The notes under the pieces are model-generated. The model searched no databases, was not told the DNA's origin, and worked only from the letters and a program-made list of their open reading frames with translations. A stretch of 7,026 bases of DNA from Actinomycetes bacterium (GTDB lineage: Bacteria; Actinomycetota; Actinomycetes; Actinomycetales; Cellulomonadaceae). The position numbers were made by a program, and so were the translations under genes. Positions within the stretch are counted from its first letter, which is position 1. Each line of letters begins with the position of its first letter. Of the stretch, positions 1-6,950 are shown piece after piece. The stretch spans positions 1 through 7,026 of the forward strand of contig JAEWYD010000156.1 of the NCBI GenBank assembly GCA_023462275.1, read 5' to 3'.

Positions 1-36
1 GAGCAGCACCGCCGCCACGACGACGACGGCCGTCAT
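1..36 (-). CDS. mrpF: MrpF, Mrp cation/proton antiporter subunit F (5' end only, cut by window edge)
   Basis: Only the first 12 codons are in the window, reading M-T-A-V-V-V-V-A-A-V-L-L, a hydrophobic start that fits the first membrane helix of the small subunit MrpF (MnhF/PhaF). The ATG at 36-34 shares its bases with the TGA of mrpE (ATGA, 4-base overlap). A purine-rich AGGGGGTGG stretch lies about 4 bases upstream of it as a ribosome binding site. In the usual mrp order, F follows E and precedes G, and this is the main reason for the call. MrpF is a small membrane subunit needed for assembly of the antiporter complex. The identity rests on position plus a hydrophobic N-terminus, not on a diagnostic motif. 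Confidence 0.75.
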   Translation of the reverse strand, partial: MTAVVVVAAVLL

Positions 37-623
37 CGCGCCACCCCCTGCCGCTCGGCGCCGCGCCGCCGGGGCGCGCGCCGCGTCAGGCCGGCGGCGG
101 CGAGCTCCTCGTCCGAGGCGAGGGCGCGCAGGATCCGCGCCTCGTTCTCCAGGACGTGCTCGCGGGCCGCGGCGAGCCCGTGCACGATCCCGACGTCGAG
201 GACGTGCACGTAGAGCATCCCGGTCGTCCGGTGCGCCTCGACCACCACCGAGCCGGGCACCAGCGACGTCAGCTCCGCGGTGAGCGTCACGTAGAGGTCG
301 ACGGGGCAGCGCAGCAGCACGCCGATCACGGCGCTGTGCGGCGCCCGCCCGAACCGGAAGGCCAGCCGCACCACCTGGACGCTCGCCACCACGAGGTCCC
401 GCAGGAAGAGCACGACCAGGGCCAGCAGCGGCAGCACGTGCAACCGGCCCGTCACGCGCACGGGCGGCATCCGGAAGACCACGCCGACGACCACCGCCAC
501 GGCGAGGCCGGCGACCACCGTACCGAGGCTGAGGTCGCCCCAGAGCAGCACCCACATGGCGGTGAGCCACACGGTCGCCGCCAGCGGGTACCGCAGCCGC
601 GCCCGGCGGCTCCGGGGGCTCAT
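33..623 (-). CDS. mrpE: MrpE, Mrp cation/proton antiporter subunit E
   Basis: This 196-residue protein matches the MnhE/PhaE family. It has an N-terminal hydrophobic block (about residues 12-50, two helices, with the family-like stretch VWLTAMWVLLWGDLS), a further helix at about 62-85, and a soluble domain containing CPVDLYVTLTAELTSLVPGS (106-125) and MLYVHVLDV (136-144). These latter motifs are typical of MrpE. It is an accessory membrane subunit of the Na+/H+ antiporter that supports assembly and activity. The ATG at 623 overlaps the mrpD stop (ATGA) and has GGAGG at 630-634 on the minus strand, 6 bases upstream, which fixes the start. The same frame stays open far upstream, but that part is a shadow of mrpD. 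Compared with Bacillus MrpE (roughly 160 residues) it has an arginine-rich C-terminal tail (about residues 181-196). Confidence 0.93.
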   Translation of the reverse strand: MSPRSRRARLRYPLAATVWLTAMWVLLWGDLSLGTVVAGLAVAVVVGVVFRMPPVRVTGRLHVLPLLALVVLFLRDLVVASVQVVRLAFRFGRAPHSAVIGVLLRCPVDLYVTLTAELTSLVPGSVVVEAHRTTGMLYVHVLDVGIVHGLAAAREHVLENEARILRALASDEELAAAGLTRRAPRRRGAERQGVAR

Positions 624-2188
624 CGGTCGCCTCCGTCGGCGGCCGGGCCGGCGAGGTCGGCCGACTGACCGGAGCCGCGCTCGCCGTCGGGCAGCACGGA
701 CGACACGTAGGCGGCCCGGTCCCGCAGCGCGTCCGCGGCGCGCTCGGTGTAGCCGTACAGCGGGCCAGCCAGCACGGTGAGCGAGAGCCCGACCGCGACG
801 AGCGCCGCCGCCGCGCCCACCATCCCGCGCGGCAGCCGCACCTGCGGCAGCTCGGCGGGCGCCGTCTGCCAGAACGCCTTGTTCCACGCCTTGACGATCG
901 CGTAGAGGGTCAGCAGCGAGGTCACGACCGAGCCGGCGACCAGCACGTACGCCATCGGCGTCCCGACGGCGACGCCCGCCTGGAGCAGGCCGGCCTTGCC
1001 GAGGAAGCCCGACAGCGGCGGGATGCCGGCGAGGCTCATCGCGGGCACGAAGAAGAGCACGGCCAGCACCGGCGCCACCTTGGCCAGGCCGCCGAGCCGG
1101 TCGAGCGACGTCGACCCGCCGCGGCGCTCCACGAGCCCGACGACGAGGAACAGGGACGTCTGCACGGTGATGTGGTGCGCGACGTAGAAGATCGCCGCCG
1201 CCAGGCCGGCGGAGCTGGCCAGCGAGATGCCGAAGATCATGAACCCGATGTGGCTGACGAGCGTGAAGGAGATCAACCGCTTGACGTCCTTCTGCGCGAC
1301 GGCGCCCAGGATGCCGACGACCATCGTCGCCAGGGCCGCCGCCATGAGCGCCGCGTCCGCGCCGCCCTCGGGGAACAGCAGCGTCTGCGTCCGGATGATC
1401 GCGTACACGCCGACCTTGGTGAGCAGGCCCGCGAACACGGCGGTGACGGGCGCGGGCGCCGTCGGGTAGGAGTCGGGCAGCCAGGCGGACAGCGGGAAGA
1501 TCGCGGCCTTGATGCCGAACGCGAGCAGCAGGAGCAGGTGGATCGCGTTGCCCACGCCGGCGTCGACCTCCGGCAGCCGCTGCGCCAGCTGGGCGAGGTT
1601 GACCGTGCCCGTGGCGGCATACACCAGCGCGAGCGCGGTGAGGAACACCAGCGACGAGACCAGCGAGACGACGACGTAGATGGTGCCGGCGCGGATGCGC
1701 TCGCCCGTCCCGCCGAGCGTGATGAGGACGTACGACGCCGCGAGCAGGATCTCGAACGCCACGTAGATGCTGAACAGGTCGCCGGCGACGAACGCGTTCG
1801 CGACCCCCGCGGCCAGCACCAGGTACGTGGGGTGGAAGATCGCGACGGGCGACTCCTCGCCGCCGTAGCTCGTGCCCTGCGCGAGGGAGTACACGAGGAC
1901 GCCGAGCATGACGACGGCGGCGATGGTGAGCATGAGGGCCGACAGCCGGTCCACCACGAGCGGGATGCCGACCGGCGAGGACCAGCCGCCGACGTCCACC
2001 ACCTGCGGCCCGGAGTCGGCCGCCACGAGGAGCGCCACCGCCGTCACGAGGACGCCGCTCAGCGCGGCCACGCTGATGACGCCCTGCGCGCGCTCGTGCC
2101 GCCAGAGCGCCAGGGCGAGCCCGGCCGCGACCAGGGGCAGGACGACGGGCAGCGGCACCGCCCACGACAGGTCAGCCACGGCCACCAC
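620..2188 (-). CDS. mrpD: MrpD, Mrp antiporter subunit D (NuoN/NuoM-like proton-translocating subunit)
   Basis: This 522-residue polytopic membrane protein belongs to the complex I NuoL/M/N-like antiporter family. It is one of the two large ion-translocating subunits of Mrp. The Proton_antipo_M core spans roughly residues 130-430. Visible hallmarks are the membrane glutamate E146 in AFEILLAASYVLI, lysine K227 in GIKAAIFPLSAWLPDSYP, K258 in TKVGVYA, the HH pair at 338-339, and K398 in the SGFLGKAGLLQAG helix. In this family the TM5 glutamate and the chain of membrane lysines form the proton path. The ORF begins with GTG at 2188, giving a 17-base overlap with the end of mrpC. Further GTG codons at 2185 and 2179 are equally plausible starts, because the G-rich stretch upstream gives no sharp Shine-Dalgarno spacing. 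The stop overlaps the mrpE start. Position 343 is Gln in HHITVQTSLFLV where MrpA here has a Lys. Confidence 0.96.
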   Translation of the reverse strand: MVAVADLSWAVPLPVVLPLVAAGLALALWRHERAQGVISVAALSGVLVTAVALLVAADSGPQVVDVGGWSSPVGIPLVVDRLSALMLTIAAVVMLGVLVYSLAQGTSYGGEESPVAIFHPTYLVLAAGVANAFVAGDLFSIYVAFEILLAASYVLITLGGTGERIRAGTIYVVVSLVSSLVFLTALALVYAATGTVNLAQLAQRLPEVDAGVGNAIHLLLLLAFGIKAAIFPLSAWLPDSYPTAPAPVTAVFAGLLTKVGVYAIIRTQTLLFPEGGADAALMAAALATMVVGILGAVAQKDVKRLISFTLVSHIGFMIFGISLASSAGLAAAIFYVAHHITVQTSLFLVVGLVERRGGSTSLDRLGGLAKVAPVLAVLFFVPAMSLAGIPPLSGFLGKAGLLQAGVAVGTPMAYVLVAGSVVTSLLTLYAIVKAWNKAFWQTAPAELPQVRLPRGMVGAAAALVAVGLSLTVLAGPLYGYTERAADALRDRAAYVSSVLPDGERGSGQSADLAGPAADGGDR

Positions 2189-2654
2189 CCCCGGGCGCGT
2201 CGTCGGCCGTCTCGTCGTGCGCCGCGGCCGCCTCGAGGTCGAGCGTCTCGTCGCTCGCGGCGTCGGCGTCCTCGAAGGCGGCCTCGTCCAGCGCGGCGCG
2301 CTCGGCGACGCGGCGGTCCTCCAGGTCGTCCTGGACCTCGTCGTGGCGGGTGAGCTGCCACGACCGGTACGCCATCGACGCCCCGAACGCCACCATGCCG
2401 AGCGTGATGACGATCGCGGTGAGCACGAGGGCCTGCGGCAGCGGGTCGCTCATGTCGCCCTCCGCCGTCTGGCCGACGATCGGCGGCCCGCCCGCGCGGC
2501 CACCGGCCACGAGGAAGAGCAGGTTGATCCCGTTGCCGATCAGCACGAGGCCGAGCAGCACGCGCGTGAACGTGCGCTCGAGGAGCAGGTACACGCCGGC
2601 CGTGACGAGGACGACGATCACGGCGACCAGGGTGAGGTTCGGGGTCATGTCCAT
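2172..2654 (-). CDS. mrpC: MrpC, Mrp antiporter subunit C (NuoK-like) with acidic C-terminal tail
   Basis: This 160-residue protein has three membrane helices (about 7-27, 32-50, 74-96) and is homologous to complex I NuoK. The family signature is clear: GVYLLLERTFTRVLLGL (20-36), GNGINLLFLVAGG (40-52), GGPPIVGQ (55-62) and DPLPQALVLTAIVI (70-83). In the Mrp complex it is a small integral subunit next to the antiporter subunits. From residue 104 onward there is a hydrophilic tail with 20 Asp/Glu between 104 and 152 and no predicted helix through the membrane. Bacillus MrpC, at about 112 residues, lacks such a tail. Two starts compete. ATG at 2654 lies 11 bases from AGGAG and overlaps mrpA by 10 bases. 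ATG at 2648 forms a 4-base ATGA overlap with the mrpA stop and would give a protein beginning MTPNLTLV. The second pattern matches the other junctions in this operon; the first fits the ribosome binding site better. Confidence 0.95.
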   Translation of the reverse strand: MDMTPNLTLVAVIVVLVTAGVYLLLERTFTRVLLGLVLIGNGINLLFLVAGGRAGGPPIVGQTAEGDMSDPLPQALVLTAIVITLGMVAFGASMAYRSWQLTRHDEVQDDLEDRRVAERAALDEAAFEDADAASDETLDLEAAAAHDETADDAPGGGGRG

Positions 2655-5560
2655 GGGTCACCCGACTCCTCCGCGTGCCGGTCGATCTCGGACCCCAGCG
2701 ACCGCAGCACGTCCAGCACCAGGCCGACCACGACGAGGAACACCCCGAGGTCGAAGAACAGCGACGTCACGAGCTTGACGTGCCCGAACACGGGCAGGTC
2801 GCCCTCGAGCACGACGCTCTGCAGCGCCGAACCGCCCGCCAGCATCGCGACCAGCCCCACGCCCGCGGACAGGAAGAGGCCGGAGCCGAGGAGGAGGCCG
2901 GGGTGCACGGGCGCGGCCTCGCCGAGCTCGTACCGGCCGCCGGCCAGGTACCGGACGGTGATCGCGATCCCGACGACGAGACCGGCCGCGAACCCGCCGC
3001 CGGGCGCGTTGTGGCCGGCGAAGAGCAGGAACAGCGCCACGACCACCATCGAGTGGAAGACGAGCCGCACCACGATCTCGAACACCACCGACCGCCGCTG
3101 CGGCGCGAGCGTCCGGCCGGCCCGCAGCCACTCGCTGGTGCGCCCCCCGCCGGACGGCCCGCGCAGCGGCGCCATCGGGTCCCCCGCCCCGGCCCACACG
3201 GCGCCCTCGCGGGTCGCGTCGCGCGTGCGCAGGATCTCGCCCGACCGCCGCCGCAGGAAAACGAGCGAGGCGACCCCCGTGGCCGCGACGAGCAGCACCG
3301 AGATCTCCCCCATCGTGTCCCACGCACGGATGTCGACGATCGTGACGTTGACGACGTTGCGGCCCCCACCGAACGCGTACGCCTCGTGCGGGAAGTCGGC
3401 CGAGACGGGCGGGGCGGTGCGCGCCCCGGGCGCCGCGAGCGCGAGCGCCCCGACGCTCAGGCCCACCGCCGCGCCGATCGCCAGCCGGCCCCAGCGGCTC
3501 TTGGCCAGCGGACGGACGGAGAAGTACGGGGGCAGCCGGCGCAGCACCAGGACGAGCACGACGAGCGTGATCGTCTCCACCAGCACCTGCGTGAGCGCGA
3601 GGTCGGGCGCGCCGTGCAGCAGGAACAGCAGGGCGACGCCGTACCCGCTGATCCCCGTGAGGATCACGGCCTTGAGCCGGCGTCGGGCGCGCGCGGCGAG
3701 GACGGCGGCGGCGGCGCTCAGGGCGCCGGCCGCGAGCTGCGCGGGGGTGTCCCACGCCCGCACGGCATCCGCCCCGGGCAGCACGCCCGGGTCGCCGGCG
3801 AGCGCCACGACGGTCATCGCCACGAGCACCAGCAGGATCGTGCCCAGGTAGAAGGGCAGCGAGCCCCGCTGGGTCACGGCCGTGACGTCGGCGGCGACGT
3901 CGTCCAGCCGGCGCATCATGCGGCGGTACGCGAGGTCCGCGTCCCAGCGCACCGGCAGACGCTGCTGCGCCACCTCGACGACCGCCCGCCACCGGAAGAG
4001 CAGCGCGCCGGTGAGCAGGACCGCGAGGGTCACGAGCAGCGGGAGCCCGACGCCGTCCCAGAGGGTGAGGTGGCCCGGCTCGCCCGGGTAGGTGTCGGCG
4101 TGCGGGCCGAGCACGCGCTCCCCGACGGCCGGCAGCAGGGCCGCGGCCAGCCCGCCGACGGCGAGCAGGGCGGCCGGCGCCAGGAGCACCACGGTCGGGC
4201 GCCGGACGGCGGCCACCGCGACCGGCTCGATCGCCTCGCCGTCGGAGCTGCCGGGCACGCCGGGCGTCGCGGGCCCGAACGCGCCCCACCAGAACCGCAG
4301 CCCGTAGGCCACCGTGAGGACCGACCCGACCGCGAACGCGAGGAGCACGACCGGGCCGAAGCCGCCGGCGTCGTCGGCCAGCGCCGCCAGGGCCGCCTCC
4401 TTGGCGACGTACCCCGCGAACGGCGGCAGGCCGATCATCGAGGCGACGGCCAGGGCGCCGACGACGGCGGTCACGGGCAGGACGCGCGCCAGCCCGCCGA
4501 GCCGGCGCAGGTCGCGGGTCCCTGTCGCGGCGTCGATCACGCCGACCGTGAGGAACAGCGACGCCTTGAACATCGCGTGCGCCCCGACCATCGCAAGGCC
4601 GGCGAGCGCGGCGGCGCGCGTGCCCAGGCCGACGAGCAGCACGAGCATGCCGAGCTGGCTCACCGTGCCGAACGCGAGCACCAGCTTGAGGTCGTACTGG
4701 CGCAGCGCGCGGTAGCCGCCGTGCACGAGCGTCCAGCACCCGAGCACGACGACGACCCACCGCCACACGGCCAGCTCGCCGAACGCCGGCGCGAACCGCG
4801 CGACCAGGTAGACGCCGGCCTTCACCATCGCGGCCGCGTGCAGGTAGGCGCTCACGGGCGTCGGCGCGGCCATCGCGGACGGCAACCAGAAGTGGAAGGG
4901 GACCAGCGCGGACTTGGTGACCGCCCCGACGAGCAGCAGGACCACCGCGGTGGTCACGGCCGGGCCCGACGGCGGGTGCGCGACGACCTCGGAGATCCGG
5001 TAGGTCCCGGCCGCCTCGCCCAGGAGCACGATCCCGACGAGCATCGCGAGCCCGCCGAACGTGGTCACGACGATCGCCTGCATGGCCGCCCGGCGCGACG
5101 GCTTGCGCTCCGCGTAGTGCCCGATGAGCAGGTAGGACGTGACGGTCGTCAGCTCCCAGAAGACGTACAGGAGCAGCAGGTCGTCCGTGGTGACGAGCCC
5201 CAGCATCGCCCCGGCGAAGGCCACGAGGACGCCGGCGAACCGCCCGAGGCCCGCGGCGCGCGACGAGAAGTACCCCGCGGAGTACACGAGCACGAGGGCA
5301 CCGACACCGCCGACGAGCAGCACCATGAGCCAGGCGAGCGGGTCGAGCCGGAACGCCAGCGAGAGGTGCAGCTGCGCGACCCACGGCCGCGCCTCGACCG
5401 GCCCGGCGCCGTCGGCCACGGCGCCCGCGTGCGCCAGCGCCCACGCAGCTGCGGACGCCGGCACGAGCGCCAGCGCCAGGAAGGCCCGCCGTCCCCACCA
5501 GCGCACCAGGACGGGCGCGACCAGGGCGGCCGCGAGGTGCGCGGTGAGCAGCAGCAGCAA
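2645..5560 (-). CDS. mrpA: MrpA-MrpB fusion, large subunit of Mrp Na+/H+ antiporter
   Basis: This 971-residue membrane protein is the largest Mrp subunit and resembles complex I NuoL. Approximate domains in order are an N-terminal helix region with Proton_antipo_N (65-115), Proton_antipo_M (126-400), a linking membrane region (455-590), an MbhD/DUF4040-like part with APDLALTQVLVET (651-663), an MbhE-like part with IRAWDTMGEISVLLVA (744-759), and a C-terminal MnhB domain (about 823-950) with the signature AGHNAPGGGFAAGL. Functional residues visible include the TM5 glutamate E136 (FWELTT), K216 and H223 (TKSALVPFHFWLP), H241 and K247 (HAAAMVKAGVY), K332 (FKASLF) and K387 (AKEAAL). The known family role is exchange of Na+/Li+/K+ for H+ at the cytoplasmic membrane. 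The chosen start is a TTG at 5560. It is supported by GGAG (minus strand, 5568-5571) 7 bases upstream and by the MLLLLTAHLAAALVAP opening, which resembles other MrpA N-termini. MrpB has no separate gene here. Confidence 0.96.
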   Translation of the reverse strand: MLLLLTAHLAAALVAPVLVRWWGRRAFLALALVPASAAAWALAHAGAVADGAGPVEARPWVAQLHLSLAFRLDPLAWLMVLLVGGVGALVLVYSAGYFSSRAAGLGRFAGVLVAFAGAMLGLVTTDDLLLLYVFWELTTVTSYLLIGHYAERKPSRRAAMQAIVVTTFGGLAMLVGIVLLGEAAGTYRISEVVAHPPSGPAVTTAVVLLLVGAVTKSALVPFHFWLPSAMAAPTPVSAYLHAAAMVKAGVYLVARFAPAFGELAVWRWVVVVLGCWTLVHGGYRALRQYDLKLVLAFGTVSQLGMLVLLVGLGTRAAALAGLAMVGAHAMFKASLFLTVGVIDAATGTRDLRRLGGLARVLPVTAVVGALAVASMIGLPPFAGYVAKEAALAALADDAGGFGPVVLLAFAVGSVLTVAYGLRFWWGAFGPATPGVPGSSDGEAIEPVAVAAVRRPTVVLLAPAALLAVGGLAAALLPAVGERVLGPHADTYPGEPGHLTLWDGVGLPLLVTLAVLLTGALLFRWRAVVEVAQQRLPVRWDADLAYRRMMRRLDDVAADVTAVTQRGSLPFYLGTILLVLVAMTVVALAGDPGVLPGADAVRAWDTPAQLAAGALSAAAAVLAARARRRLKAVILTGISGYGVALLFLLHGAPDLALTQVLVETITLVVLVLVLRRLPPYFSVRPLAKSRWGRLAIGAAVGLSVGALALAAPGARTAPPVSADFPHEAYAFGGGRNVVNVTIVDIRAWDTMGEISVLLVAATGVASLVFLRRRSGEILRTRDATREGAVWAGAGDPMAPLRGPSGGGRTSEWLRAGRTLAPQRRSVVFEIVVRLVFHSMVVVALFLLFAGHNAPGGGFAAGLVVGIAITVRYLAGGRYELGEAAPVHPGLLLGSGLFLSAGVGLVAMLAGGSALQSVVLEGDLPVFGHVKLVTSLFFDLGVFLVVVGLVLDVLRSLGSEIDRHAEESGDPWT

Positions 5561-5681
5561 GATCCGGCTCCGTCCGAGGTCGGCGGTGGTCGGTGCGACG
5601 AAGCGACCCGGGCGAGGGTCGTCGGGTTGTCAACGGGCGGGGAGGGAGCGGGCCGACGCCGAGGCCGGCCGCAGTCGCATT
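5561..5681 (-). promoter_or_regulatory. Gap upstream of mrpA with possible -35 hexamer and ribosome binding site
   Basis: This 121-base gap between the acyltransferase stop and the mrpA TTG is the only place for an mrp promoter in the window. On the minus strand it carries an exact TTGACA at 5633-5628, about 67 bases before the start codon. The hexamer 17 bases downstream (CGGGTC, 5610-5605) is a poor -10, so this promoter is only a candidate. CGGAG at 5572-5568 is the likely ribosome binding site, 7 bases from the TTG, and it decides the start. Near the acyltransferase stop, GGCCGG (5663-5668) and CCGGCC (5685-5690) could form a 6-bp stem. There is no T-run after it, so I do not call an intrinsic terminator. 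Confidence 0.3.
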
Positions 5682-6848
5682 CTACCGGCCGGTCGGCGCC
5701 GGCCTCCGCGTGACGGCGTGGGCCCGCGCCATCACGGGCTTCTCGACGGCGAACCAGCTGGCCACCGCGAGCGCCGCCGTCAGGGCGACCACCGCCGCGT
5801 CGAACGCGACCATCCGCCACGTGGTCGCGCCGAGGACCAGCAGCAGCTGCTGCACCGGGAACGCGTAGATGTAGACGCCGTACGAGACGTCGTTGCGGCG
5901 CACCCACTCCGGGCACGGCAGCGACGCGCCGAGCCACAGCATCAGGTAGACGACCAGGGGCGCGGCGAGCTGGACGCCGTACGTCGGGAGGGCGAGGGCG
6001 AGGCCGGCGGTCCCGGCCGCGCACGCGAGGGCGCCCGGCCACGTCAGCACGAGCCGGTTCCGGAGCATGTGGACGAGCCCGCCGGCGAGGAAGAACGGCA
6101 GGAGCGGCGCGAGGAGGGCGAGGTCTCCGTTGCCCTCGGCGTACCTGGACACGAGCTCCATCTGCGCCTGGAGCAGGACGCTCAGCGCGAAGGCCACCCC
6201 GAGGACGAGCGCCGACCGCCGCCGGAACGCCACGACGCTCAGCAGGGCGGCCACGAGCGCGTAGCAGACGGCCTCGTAGTACAGGCTCCACAGGGAGCCG
6301 TCCCAGGCGCCGGGGAACGGCACCCCGGACGGCGTCCCCGCGACGCCGAAGGCCACCACCTTCAGCGTGAGGTTGGACAGCACGTAGTTGAGCGGGGTCG
6401 TGCTGGTGGCGCCGAAGAACCCGTCGATGCTGCCGTGGTCGTGCCAGTAGGCGACGGGTGCGAAGCCGAACGCCGTGACGACGAGGCAGACCACGAAGGC
6501 CGGGTAGATGCGCGCGAGCCGGCGCAGGACGTACGCGGGCAGCGGCGACGACAGCCGGCTGCCGGTGATCAGGTAGCCGCTGATCGCGAAGAAGCCGTAG
6601 ACGGCCCACCGGCCGAGGTTGACGTCGGCGAACGTCGGCTCCGGACGACCGCGGAGCACGAACCCGTGCGACACCAGGACGGCGAGCGCGAGCCCGAGCC
6701 GGACGAGGTTCAGCGCGTTGCGGCGGCCGTCGAACCGGATCTCACCCAGGCGCAGCCACCGGCGCGGTCCGGCCGCCGGCACGGGTGCCCGCGAACCTGC
6801 GGACTCGGCGGCACGGACGTCGACGGGCTGCGTCGCGAGCACCGACAC
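5682..6848 (-). CDS. Integral membrane acyltransferase, OafA/YrhL (Acyl_transf_3) family
   Basis: This 388-residue polytopic membrane protein is of the acyltransferase-3 family, which transfers acyl groups (often acetyl) to sugars of envelope polysaccharides, peptidoglycan or secreted glycosides. Evidence is the family R-x10-H motif (R50 and H61 in NLVRLGLALAVLVSHGF), the GFFAISGYLITGSRL loop-helix (85-99), RRLARIYPAF (109-118), WSLYYEAVCYAL (187-198), VSYGVYIYAFPVQQ (321-334) and the final SWFAVEKPVM (364-373). Its length is typical of a stand-alone acyltransferase, and no SGNH domain is fused. The first 40 residues are hydrophilic and Ala/Arg-rich, presumably cytoplasmic. The start is GTG at 6848, with GGGAG (minus strand, 6860-6856) 7 bases upstream; no ATG competes nearby. 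No glycosyltransferase or polysaccharide gene is in view, so the acceptor cannot be inferred. The gene lies 121 bases upstream of mrpA in the same direction, so read-through is possible, but a shared function is not implied. Confidence 0.92.
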   Translation of the reverse strand: MSVLATQPVDVRAAESAGSRAPVPAAGPRRWLRLGEIRFDGRRNALNLVRLGLALAVLVSHGFVLRGRPEPTFADVNLGRWAVYGFFAISGYLITGSRLSSPLPAYVLRRLARIYPAFVVCLVVTAFGFAPVAYWHDHGSIDGFFGATSTTPLNYVLSNLTLKVVAFGVAGTPSGVPFPGAWDGSLWSLYYEAVCYALVAALLSVVAFRRRSALVLGVAFALSVLLQAQMELVSRYAEGNGDLALLAPLLPFFLAGGLVHMLRNRLVLTWPGALACAAGTAGLALALPTYGVQLAAPLVVYLMLWLGASLPCPEWVRRNDVSYGVYIYAFPVQQLLLVLGATTWRMVAFDAAVVALTAALAVASWFAVEKPVMARAHAVTRRPAPTGR

Positions 6849-6870
6849 CCGACCACTCCCGTCCGCGACC

Positions 6871-6888
6871 CCGGCGATCCCGGCGATC
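6871..6888. repeat. Two tandem 9-base repeats upstream of the acyltransferase
   Basis: CCGGCGATC occurs twice in perfect head-to-tail order (6871-6879 and 6880-6888), with a looser copy-like stretch (CCGCGACC, 6863-6870) next to it. It lies 23-40 bases upstream of the GTG start, inside the probable leader or promoter of the acyltransferase gene. It could be a small operator or simply low-complexity GC-rich sequence. Confidence 0.35.
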
Positions 6889-6950
6889 GCTCGGCGAAGC
6901 CTAGCTGTAGTTCCCCGGGACGTTGTGATCAGCGTGGCTCTGGGCAGATG

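Noticed and set aside
624..2165. Upstream part of the frame that ends with mrpE, open through all of mrpD
   Set aside because: The translation is a low-complexity Arg/Ala/Gly string lying entirely inside mrpD. Only the last 196 codons, after the ATG at 623, look like a protein and have a ribosome binding site.
1172..2353. Plus-strand frame of 393 codons opposite mrpC/mrpD
   Set aside because: Charged low-complexity translation (Arg, Asp, Glu, Gln), no recognisable motif, fully antisense to clear genes.
2658..5633. Second long minus-strand frame across mrpA
   Set aside because: Arg/Pro/Gly-rich without membrane segments, while the overlapping frame encodes a textbook MrpA. It is a shadow.
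5663..5692. Terminator hairpin after the acyltransferase
   Set aside because: Only a 6-bp GGCCGG/CCGGCC stem with a 16-base loop and no T-run; such self-complementary GC words are frequent here by chance.
2675..5713. Plus-strand open frame of about 1000 codons opposite mrpA
   Set aside because: Its composition is Arg/Gly/His/Gln/Glu-rich with no hydrophobic pattern or domain. It mirrors the codon bias of the mrpA gene in GC-rich DNA. It is an antisense shadow.
5682..6848. Acyltransferase as part of the Mrp system
   Set aside because: Same direction and close, but separated by 121 bases with its own ribosome binding site, and no known functional link. Adjacency alone is not enough.
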